Source: Phoronis ovalis (taxonomy: Eukaryota; Phoronida; Phoronidae). Taken from it: a stretch of DNA of 12,202 nt. The notes below the pieces were generated by a model. It was not told the origin of the DNA. It saw only the letters and a program-made list of their open reading frames with translations, and did not search any database. Each line of letters opens with the position of its first letter. Positions within the stretch are counted from its first letter, which is position 1. Where the stretch lies: assembly GCA_028565635.1 (NCBI GenBank), contig JAOXYB010047003.1, positions 1 to 12,202 of the forward strand, given 5' to 3'. Below, one piece after another: positions 1 through 6,510 of this stretch. Both the position numbers and the translations under genes were made by a program.

Positions 1-367
1 GGTGAGTGGGGAACAGAGATGGCCTTCCAAGCTACATTACCAAATGGTTTATCTAAGCATGAAACATGTAAAAAAAAATGCTGGTGTGCTACATAAAGCC
101 ATAAAAAATTATCCTCATTGGGTGCTTCTGACGTGGCTTTGATAAAACACCAGAGTTTCCTGTAGGGCTTTCACTTTGCCGTCAATAAATGATATAAATG
201 CTTCAAAACAAATGCACACTTGTTTAATTTACCACTGTTGTTCCAATGTTTTTTTTCTGATCCAGTACGATTATCAGGGCCTTTTACTGGTATTGAATCC
301 CATCGGCGTGCCTGCCGAATGCTACCGATAATTGTTTTTCTTTATTTTATGCCTGTTGTGTCTACAG
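1..367 (+). other. Intron upstream of the first visible exon
   Basis: This is non-coding sequence ending in a good acceptor (TCTACAG at 361-367). Position 2 begins GTGAGT, a strong donor match, so the preceding exon may end at base 1. If that donor is fortuitous, the whole segment is the 3' part of a longer intron. An open stretch at 220-435 is out of frame with the real exon and resembles nothing in DUOX. The mirror copy is 11836-12202. Confidence 0.7.
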
Positions 368-582
368 GTCTGATCATGATGAAAAAGCTGCAAAAAGAGC
401 TACGCGACTGTCAACAAATGTTAATGCTAAGGTAGAAACAATACAGAAAGAACTGCCCAAAACTCCTGCTAGCCAACAATGGTATGCCTTCATCCGTTAT
501 GTGGAGAATTACAGATTGCAGATTTTCTGGACTACATTGTGGACTTTGGCCAATATAGGGATATTTGTTGAAAGGGCATATT
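368..582 (+). CDS. DUOX: DUOX exon: linker and first membrane helix
   Basis: The acceptor is TCTACAG (ending at 367) after a T-rich tract, and the donor GTAAGT starts at 583. The exon opens with one base (G368) completing a codon split with an upstream exon, then codes residues 1-71 and the first base of Tyr72. Residues 1-35 are polar and Lys-rich, matching the variable cytosolic linker that follows the EF hands in [16 protein letters not shown] (43-54) leads into helix 1, which ends at VERAY, a well-conserved DUOX junction. Confidence 0.93.
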
Positions 583-3500
583 GTAAGTAGAATTATTATT
601 TAAATGTACGTAGTGAAGTAGTATATATTGTGTAGAATTAAAAAGGATCATAAACATGTTTTACGATAATGTTTTATTTCAAACTATAAAAAGATCATAA
701 AAACAGTAATACAAAAAGGTAATATAATGCTAAAGTAAACAATCTTAAATAAACTATGTGTATATACATACAGACGTGGCACTAAATGAATTTCTACAAA
801 ACTAATACAGAGATTTTCTCCAATGTCTAAACATTAGAGAAACAATAGGGATTCAGAGTTTATAAACACTATTGTCATGCATGGTTACAAATTCTGTGTT
901 TAAAGCTATACATATTCTTACGGAGCGAGGCAAGGAAAGTTGGAATATTATAGAACACAAGTATTCACTAGTACTATAAACATAGTAGAAATATTAAATA
1001 ACATCCTGAAAGCAGGATTATATGCTACTTTAAGCTTATCAAAAGCATGACGATAAGAAATGCGTATGCTAATTGCACCATAGATGAAAACAATACATGG
1101 GGGTACTGTAACTGATATAACATTTTCTTTACTTCAAGAGCAAAAATTAGATTTTCTTACTGAGGTATTGGCTTTAGTATAAATAGAGTTTGAAAACTCA
1201 AATGTGTCTTATAATTCAAAAAAGGGATGAGTTTGTAATTGTTCTGTTTTCTTATTTATTTATTTACAATGTACATGTTTGTTTTTAAGCAGTTTACGAA
1301 AATATTGTTTTTACTGAATTTGACTCATTGGTGGATTTAATAATATTGTTAAATTGGGTTTTATAGTGTGATAGAGTTTATTTCGAAATTTTTTTCAAGT
1401 TAATATTAGACTGTCAGTCAAGTAAGTTACAGCTACAGTATTATTCACTATGTCGTTACAGACTACTCAGTGGAACGAGAACATGCTGGGCTACGCAGAA
1501 TTGCCGGATATGGTGTAACGGTAACTCGCGGAGCAGCCAGTGGCATGATGTTTACTTACTCGTGTCTCCTCGTTACAATGTGCCGCAATATCATCACATA
1601 CTTAAGGGAGACATTCCTTCACAGATTCATTCCATTTGATTCAGCCATCTCTTTCCACAAGTATATCGCATCCTGGGCACTGTTTTTTACCGGTAAGTTT
1701 CAATTGCATGCGGCGCTATAATGATCACTCAAAATGCTACGACGTTCGTAAGGGTAATCTTGACACTTATGGAGTGGGTAGGGGTCCCCCAGGGTGCAAT
1801 GGCCGCACTTAAAAATTGGCAATGATCGCTGCTCGCACTTAACAAGAAAAAGAAAGTTGAAAAAAAGAAGAAGCAAAAACAAAAATAGTCGCCAAAAGAA
1901 AATGCCTCACGGGCAAGTAAAAAAAGAATTGAAAAAAATGGCCGCCAAAAGACAATGCTCGCTGCTCGGACTTAACAAACACCAATGCTCGCTGCTCGCG
2001 AGAACCCCCGTATAGCCCTAGCTCCTTATGAGGACTACGCTTTTTATTTATACACAATTTTTACATACTGGGCGCTCTGAATTATTAGTATTGTAGGCTT
2101 CCTAAGACTGTGGGCGCTAATAAAACTATATACTCTGTGAGTAGGACATCCAGTTTTGTACTGCGTATAGAGAAACTTAGGTTCAGGATTACTTTAAAAA
2201 AAAACTTTTTCTACATTCAGGGCAAAGCAAGACGAGTTGGTAGGAAATTATACACACCATTAATGTAGAAACTATCACCTTAAGGAATGGATTCACACAT
2301 AATTTCTTTACTTTTTTATTTTGCAGTGATGCATGTCGTAGGACACGCTATAAACTTTTACCACATTTCTACTCAAACGCCTGGTGACTTGGCTTGCTTA
2401 TTTAGAGATTTCTTTCGACCGTAAGTACTTCCTGTCGAATAACTGAAGCACTAATTGTGTACAGTACTTAGACAATTTAACTTCTGCAGTAAACAGGCAA
2501 TATTAATCAGTGTAAAGTATCATAGTCAAGAACAATACCCTAATTGTAGATCGACGAGCTCTTTCGATTTCTCGATTTCCGCTATCTATCGTGCATGCAT
2601 TTTGTTTGCAGGATGCTAGGTTAGTATTGAAGAAAAACTCATGGATGGAAATTCTTAGAAGTTTCTAAATGTCACTTCTATAAGTTTATTTTTTTCTTTT
2701 AGAACTCACCAGCTTGCTACCTTCACATACTGGTGTTGGCGGACACTCACAGGATTTACTGGCGTGTTACTCACTTTGTTGGTCGCTGTTATGTATACAT
2801 TCGCCATACAATTTGCTCGCCGTCATCTTTTTCAAGCCTTCTGGATAACGCATAACATGTACATTTTATTGTTTTTCCTAATGTTTCTACATGGCAGTGG
2901 GAATCTAGTTCAGCCCCCGTTTTTGCACTTTTTTGGCCTTGGACCTATTTTGTTGTTTACAATGGATAAATTGGTCAGTTTAAGCCGAAACAAAACAGAG
3001 ATTTCGGTAATTAAGGCCGAACTTCTGCCTTCAGGTAATAAAAGTGTTGTTTTTTTAACTTCGTGTAAATGTTATATATCATGATGTTGCAAAGGCGCAT
3101 GTTCGATGTCCGCAGATTTAATCAAGATGTAATGCTAATCCGCCATTCTTATTTCCAAAAGACCATTGCAAATGTGAGAAACTTTTCAACCTTTATTGTA
3201 AACAAATGCATTTACCAAAGTATTTCGCACAAGATTTACTATTTAGAAGAAAAGGATTGCCATGCATAGTATCACTTTTGACATGATGGCGTATATGCTG
3301 ATAACCGGCACCGATAATTAAAACTATAATCTAGCCATGGCTAATGGTTCTGTTTCAGATGTGACTCATCTTGTATTTAAACGTCCTCTTAACTTCGAGT
3401 TTCAATCTGGCCAGTGGGTTCGCATAGCTTGTAAGACACAAGGAGAAAACGAATACCATCCTTTTACATTAAGCTCATCCCCACATGAGGGATTTTTAAG

Positions 3501-5692
3501 CCTGCATATTCGAGCTGTAGGACCATGGACAACAAATCTAAGACGAACATATGATCCAAACGTTATCCGAGACCATCCTTATCCAAAGGTATCTTTATCA
3601 TAATTTTTTCAAGAGACAAACTAAATAAATCAAAGCAGCACTCGGATATAATATTATGTACGAAGTAAAATAATGCGTCTACAGCGCGAATAAAAGCCGA
3701 AATTGTACGCCAACTGATTGATACATGGCATACATCAGCATAGGTATGTTAGCTTTTAGGGCCTGGATAAGATGCTTGGATTGCAATAGCGTATGTGTTT
3801 ATACGGACAGGATAATGTAACACTATTGACACTCCTGCCAAATTATTTTTTAGATTTATCTGGACGGCCCTTTTGGTGAAGGTCACCAGGATTGGTATAA
3901 ATATGACGTATCTGTACTGGTTGGCGGAGGCATTGGTGTAACACCGTTTGCGTCAATCTTGAAAGACCTTGTACACCGATCAGCAAGCGGGACTAAGTTT
4001 ACTTGTAAAAAGGTATTCTTGTCGCATAATTCACACTCACACGTCCTGCTATGGATCTGCAATGTTTCAATACAAACGCTTTTCTACTTAATTGAGTACA
4101 TTACTTGCAGTTAGACGACAGTGCTAGATCAGCATAAATTGTTACTTTACTGTTTCTATACATGTTTAAGGGTAACACAAATAATTTTAAAACGTTTTGT
4201 AATTACTGCTGTTTCACAATTAAAACAAATATGGCTTAAGAGCAGTTAACTGCAGTTTCTTGGCATTTCTGTTACATTTAGGTATACTTTTTGTGGGTAA
4301 CTCGCACGCAGAAACATTATGAATGGCTGACTGACATCATTCGTGAAGTGGAAGAGAAGGATGACAATGATTTGGTATCCGTTCATATTTTTATTACACA
4401 GTTTCAGCAGAAGTTTGACATAAGAACCACCATGTTGGTAAGTAAACTCAAAGCGTTAAAACCTATAAAAAAAAATTTAAACAAAGTTTGGGAGTGCAAT
4501 TATGTACGGAAATAAATAACGTTGATCTATTATAGCTTGGCCGCAAAGAATCTTTTATGACAGCGGAGGACATATAAATCTACTTGATAAGATAATCAAA
4601 GTAGAGCACTGTTTTAAACCGTGTAGCAGTACCAAGAGTTTGCATTCAATACATCGTGATCATTCAATACATAGCTGATACATATCTTATGTACATCGTG
4701 ATCATTCAATACATAGCTGATACATATCTTATGTACATCGTGATCATTCAATACATAGCTGATACATATCTTATGTACATCATTCAATTCGTGGTCAAAT
4801 TGCATTTGGGCTCCTAGTAAACAGCTAATTATATCTTATTTTTACAGATCTTCAAATTATTAGGTATTTTTGATTGGAAAAAGCAAGTAAATGCTTCTGG
4901 ATCAAAAATTGCAATTTAAGAGTTTTCAAACATTTTTGAATGATTTAGCATACAACCTACAACCTAGCTTGTGCTGCTTTTTTTCTTTTTTAGTACATTT
5001 GTGAACGCCACTTTCAGAAGATCTCGAACAGAAGTTTGTTTACCGGATTAAGATCAATCACTCATTTTGGTCGACCAAATTTTGAGTCGTTTTTAAATTC
5101 CTTACAACTTCATCATTCTAAGGTAAGTATAAATACTATAACTATTAATTTCAACCGTTAGGTAACTAAATATATTATTTCCGTAAAAGCCTATTACTAT
5201 AGCGAAATTCCGATTATTTTTTATTGTGGGATAAAGAGTAGGGGTGCAATGCCTACGAACTTTAACTATCTTTATACACGTGTATGGGTATTGTATATAT
5301 GAGTTTTTGCTCTTTGCCTATCTTTGCATTGACGAAGGAAATACAAAGATTTTCAAACTTTTTTCAGTGTTCAAACTATAAACGGGCACCTGCAATCAGT
5401 AAAATCATAATCTCAATCAAAATGTTCCCGTTTTCCAAATACGAATGTCATATAATTATTTTAATACATCTTTCGTATCAGTAATTTTTCTGGAATATTT
5501 AAAGTGTTTAAAAGTAAAAAAATAAGTAGTAAAATAAATATATGAGAGGCAACTATAATTTTTTTTCAGGTGAACAAGATTGGTGTATTCAGTTGCGGTC
5601 CACCACCGATGACTAACACAGTAGACAAAGCTTGCACTGCTCTCAATAAATACGACGGGGCTTCATTTGTGCATCATTTTGAAAATTTTTGA
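368..5692 (+). CDS. DUOX: Dual oxidase, C-terminal flavocytochrome half (nine exons, 5'-partial)
   Basis: Exons: 368-582, 1462-1692, 2327-2420, 2703-3034, 3359-3588, 3854-4012, 4282-4437, 4994-5122 and 5570-5692. All introns are GT-AG. The internal intron phases are 1, 1, 2, 1, 0, 0, 0, 0, and the joined frame has 555 complete codons before TGA. Counting the first full codon (369) as residue 1, the order is a soluble linker (1-45), six predicted membrane helices (about 51-268) with haem histidines H137/H151 and H230/H243, an FAD-binding domain (about 280-380; HPFTLSS at 324-330), an NADPH-binding domain (GGGIGVTPF at 391-399, CGPPPM at 524-529) and a terminal HFENF. DUOX moves electrons from cytosolic NADPH through FAD and two haems to O2 across the membrane, producing H2O2. 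The ERAYYY and [12 protein letters not shown] stretches, and conservation along the whole length, point to DUOX rather than NOX1-5. The peroxidase-like domain and EF hands lie upstream of the window. There are no frameshifts or internal stops. The exact paralogue is unknown. Confidence 0.95.
583..1461 (+). other. Intron, 879 bp, AT-rich
   Basis: The largest intron, bounded by GTAAGT and TTACAG. I see only AT-rich sequence, a short TTTA run near 1252-1266, and two similar short words (AAGGATCATAAACA near 643 and AAGATCATAAAAACA near 690). No gene or RNA element is supported. The mirror copy is 10742-11620. Confidence 0.85.
1462..1692 (+). CDS. DUOX: DUOX exon: helices 2-3 with first haem ligand
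   Basis: The acceptor is CGTTACAG (ending at 1461) and the donor GTAAGT starts at 1693. The exon completes Tyr72, codes residues 73-148 and gives the first base of Val149. It contains the gas-channel-like [12 protein letters not shown] segment (94-105), the family signature [14 protein letters not shown] (111-124), and FHKYI with His137, the first ligand on the third membrane helix. The upstream Tyr-Tyr-Tyr formed across the splice supports the exon joining. Confidence 0.95.
1693..2326 (+). other. Intron, 634 bp, containing a repeat-like insert
   Basis: GT-AG intron between the two exons that carry the helix-3 haem ligands. The first half (about 1775-2000) is richer in G and C and internally repetitive, unlike the other introns. 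The second half is plain AT-rich sequence. The mirror copy is 9877-10510. Confidence 0.85.
1795..1998 (+). repeat. Internally repetitive insert in a DUOX intron
   Basis: A word of the form CAATG(A/C)TCGCTGCTCG followed by (C/G)ACTTAACAA occurs at 1820-1845 and 1953-1978. The shorter CAATGCTCGCTGCTCG occurs at 1983-1998, and a degenerate CAATGGCCGCACTTAA at about 1797-1812. GTCGCCAAAAGAAAATG (near 1888) and GCCGCCAAAAGACAATG (near 1941) are a second repeated word. The purine-rich stretch between makes small open frames on both strands that I regard as accidental. It looks like part of a dispersed non-autonomous element or a scrambled minisatellite. I saw no terminal inverted repeats or target-site duplication. 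Confidence 0.55.
2327..2420 (+). CDS. DUOX: DUOX exon: second haem ligand and extracellular loop
   Basis: A 94-nt exon with acceptor TTTTGCAG (ending at 2326) and donor GTAAGT at 2421. It codes the end of Val149, residues 150-179 and two bases of Pro180. His151 in MHVVGH lies 14 residues after His137, the spacing known for the two helix-3 haem ligands in NOX/DUOX enzymes. The rest (roughly residues 158-180) is the loop between helices 3 and 4. The exon is too small to be found without the family alignment. Confidence 0.93.
2703..3034 (+). CDS. DUOX: DUOX exon: helices 4-6 with the second histidine pair
   Basis: The acceptor is TTCTTTTAG (ending at 2702) and the donor is GTAATA at 3035. The exon finishes Pro180 and codes residues 181-290 plus one base of Asp291. 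Helix 4 begins after TLTGFTGV. Helix 5 carries His230 (FWITHNMY) and His243 (FLHGSG), 13 residues apart as expected for the other two haem ligands. After helix 6, [23 protein letters not shown] begins the first strand of the FAD-binding barrel; in the family this is where the chain enters the cytosol. Confidence 0.96.
3035..3358 (+). other. Intron, 324 bp
   Basis: Bounded by GTAATA and TTTCAG. An ATG in a favourable context (GCCATGG, A at 3337) lies 22 bp before the acceptor and reads in frame into the next exon. Otherwise nothing is recognisable; an open stretch at 3069-3269 has no family resemblance. The mirror copy is 8845-9168. Confidence 0.85.
3359..3588 (+). CDS. DUOX: DUOX exon: FAD-binding domain
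   Basis: The acceptor is TGTTTCAG (ending at 3358) and the donor is GTATCT at 3589. The exon completes Asp291 and codes residues 292-367. The flavin motif HPFTLSS is at 324-330, preceded by SGQWVRIAC (307-315) and followed by [10 protein letters not shown] (339-348), which contacts FAD in related ferredoxin-reductase folds. The short [16 protein letters not shown] tail is the variable part. It ends in phase 0, as do all later exon boundaries. Confidence 0.96.
3854..4012 (+). CDS. DUOX: DUOX exon: FAD/NADPH domain junction and nucleotide loop
   Basis: The acceptor is ATTTTTTAG (ending at 3853) and the donor is GTATTC at 4013. The exon has 53 whole codons (residues 368-420). LDGPFGEG (370-377) is the conserved turn ending the FAD domain. 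[16 protein letters not shown] (388-403) is the glycine-rich loop that holds the NADPH pyrophosphate. All family-typical residues of this loop are present. Confidence 0.96.
4282..4437 (+). CDS. DUOX: DUOX exon: NADPH-binding domain, middle part
   Basis: The acceptor is ACATTTAG (ending at 4281) and the donor GTAAGT starts at 4438. The exon has 52 codons (residues 421-472). [15 protein letters not shown] (422-436) is a conserved strand-helix unit of the nucleotide-binding domain. The acidic EVEEKDDND segment (442-450) precedes the strand [10 protein letters not shown] (451-460). Confidence 0.95.
4438..4993 (+). other. Intron, 556 bp, containing a 42-bp minisatellite
   Basis: Bounded by GTAAGT and TTTTTTAG. 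It contains the tandem array described separately. The remainder is AT-rich without recognisable features. The mirror copy is 7210-7765. Confidence 0.85.
4651..4788. repeat. 42-bp minisatellite, three copies plus a partial
   Basis: Units begin with ACATCGTGATCATTCAATAC at 4651, 4693 and 4735, and a truncated fourth starts at 4777. The three full copies appear identical. Each unit holds TCATTCAATACAT, and TGCATTCAATACAT precedes the first unit, so the array may have grown from that shorter word. Because 42 is a multiple of three, the reverse strand keeps an open frame (repeating [14 protein letters not shown]), but the array is inside an intron and I do not call a gene. Confidence 0.95.
4994..5122 (+). 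CDS. DUOX: DUOX exon: NADPH-binding domain, ribose-side segment
   Basis: The acceptor is TTTTTTAG (ending at 4993) and the donor GTAAGT starts at 5123. The exon has 43 codons (residues 473-515). YICERHFQK and [16 protein letters not shown] (487-502) are strongly conserved in DUOX proteins. The GRP turn lies beside the adenine-ribose site in the family. Confidence 0.95.
5123..5569 (+). other. Last intron, 447 bp
   Basis: Bounded by GTAAGT and a T-run followed by CAG. It is AT-rich with no feature I can support. An open stretch at 5284-5484 shows no resemblance to known proteins. The mirror copy is 6634-7080. Confidence 0.85.
5570..5692 (+). CDS. DUOX: DUOX terminal exon with stop
   Basis: The acceptor follows a run of T (TTTTTTCAG, ending at 5569). 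Forty codons (residues 516-555) precede TGA at 5690-5692. [10 protein letters not shown] (521-530) is the last NADPH contact motif, with the conserved Cys-Gly-Pro. The protein ends in HFENF; a C-terminal phenylalanine that stacks on the flavin is a hallmark of NOX/DUOX enzymes, so the 3' end of the coding sequence is complete. Confidence 0.96.
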   Translation: MNKIGVFSCGPPPMTNTVDKACTALNKYDGASFVHHFENF

Positions 5693-5815
5693 TACGTTTC
5701 ATTGCTCGGGTACACTGTCAACCACAAGTAACAAGGTGTACATTGTCTTGGATTACTTTAGTTTCTTTAGAGATCAAATCTGTTTGAATCTGTGATCAAA
5801 ATTCAGAATCTGTGC

Positions 5816-5944
5816 CATTGAGAGGTTCGTGTTAAATTTTTAAGGCTTTGTAATTTGTTCATTACTTTTGCTAAATGATACCTAGATAGTATAAAATAAG
5901 TTTTTAGTGTAGATTAGTGTGACTTTGAAATATTGTTATATATG
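5816..5944 (+). repeat. Tandem duplication in the 3' flank, copy 1
   Basis: It begins CATTGAGAGGTTCGTGTTA and continues through TTTTGCTAAATGATACC, AGTTTTTAGTGTAGATTAG and GAAATATTGTTATATAT. It aligns along its whole length with copy 2, which starts 153 bp later, with several substitutions and small gaps. This makes it an old duplication compared with the perfect palindrome. Confidence 0.85.
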
Positions 5945-5968
5945 TTTACAATTAGACTTGCTTTAAAT

Positions 5969-6101
5969 CATTGAGAGCTTCATGTTACATGTTTCACGCT
6001 TTATAATTATATTCATTAGTTTTGCTAAATGTTACCTTGGTAAAAAGAAAGTTTTTACTGTAGATTAGTGTGAGCTTGACCTTGAAATATTTATATATAT
6101 A
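5969..6101 (+). repeat. Tandem duplication in the 3' flank, copy 2
   Basis: It begins CATTGAGAGCTTCATGTTA, with TTTTGCTAAATGTTACC, AGTTTTTACTGTAGATTAG and TTGAAATATTTATATAT as counterparts to copy 1. Its AT-rich end is the tract in which the palindrome turns around. The matching AT end of copy 1 is shorter and interrupted. Confidence 0.85.
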
Positions 6102-6118
6102 TATATATATAAATATTT
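6085..6118. repeat. AT-tract palindrome centre / fold point
   Basis: The symmetry axis lies between 6101 and 6102, inside an (AT)9 tract at 6093-6110 that is flanked on both sides by AAATATTT (6085-6092 and 6111-6118). This short segment is self-complementary on its own. It could snap back as a hairpin in single-stranded DNA, which is a plausible origin for the large palindrome, whether in the cell or in the test tube. Confidence 0.95.
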
Positions 6119-6387
6119 CAAGGTCAAGCTCACACTAATCTACAGTAAAAACTTTCTTTTTACCAAGGTAACATTTAGCAAAACTAATGAATATAATTAT
6201 AAAGCGTGAAACATGTAACATGAAGCTCTCAATGATTTAAAGCAAGTCTAATTGTAAACATATATAACAATATTTCAAAGTCACACTAATCTACACTAAA
6301 AACTTATTTTATACTATCTAGGTATCATTTAGCAAAAGTAATGAACAAATTACAAAGCCTTAAAAATTTAACACGAACCTCTCAATG
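6102..6387 (-). repeat. Mirror copies of the 3'-flank duplication
   Basis: The inverted counterparts lie at 6102-6234 (copy 2) and 6259-6387 (copy 1). Together with the left arm, four related units now flank the axis, two in each orientation. Confidence 0.85.
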
Positions 6388-6510
6388 GCACAGATTCTGA
6401 ATTTTGATCACAGATTCAAACAGATTTGATCTCTAAAGAAACTAAAGTAATCCAAGACAATGTACACCTTGTTACTTGTGGTTGACAGTGTACCCGAGCA
6501 ATGAAACGTA

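Larger units (their letters stand above)
1..6101 (+). repeat. Left arm of a perfect 12.2-kb palindrome
   Basis: This half is the reverse complement of 6102-12202, with no spacer. The first bases (GGTGAGTGGGGAACAG) mirror the last bases (CTGTTCCCCACTCACC), and the pairing i to 12203-i holds through exons, introns, a minisatellite and the 3' flank wherever I compared the two. I found no substitution and no length difference, although I did not compare every base by computation. The arm contains a 3'-terminal part of a DUOX gene and about 400 bp of downstream sequence. Confidence 0.97.
5693..6101 (+). other. DUOX 3' untranslated / downstream region up to the fold point
   Basis: 409 bp follow the stop codon before the palindrome axis. 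No AATAAA or ATTAAA is present; TATAAA at 5890-5895 is the best variant polyadenylation hexamer and is weak evidence. Most of the region is taken up by a diverged tandem duplication. Beyond 6101 the sequence is the inverted copy, so the natural continuation downstream of this gene is not shown. Confidence 0.75.

Noticed and set aside
220-435. Open frame with a hydrophobic stretch, possible extra exon or small membrane protein
   Set aside because: It overlaps the real DUOX exon (368-582) in another frame, its hydrophobic part comes from T-rich acceptor sequence, and it has no DUOX similarity.
1794-2057. Overlapping small open frames on both strands with Lys/Arg-rich or Phe-rich products
   Set aside because: They arise from the purine-rich repetitive insert within an intron; the compositions are low-complexity and there is no start or splice support.
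3069-3269. Open frame of 66 codons after the helix 4-6 exon
   Set aside because: It lies wholly within the GT-AG intron 3035-3358 and shows no family resemblance.
4614-4805. Antisense small protein made of a repeated 14-residue unit
   Set aside because: It is a translation of the 42-bp minisatellite inside an intron; no independent evidence for a gene.
5234-5256. GTAGGGGTGCAATG in the last intron resembles GTAGGGGT...GGGTGCAATGG near 1778-1802
   Set aside because: The match is too short and gapped to call a shared element.
5284-5484. Open frame of 66 codons in the last intron
   Set aside because: AT-rich intron sequence between well-supported splice sites, with no recognisable motif.
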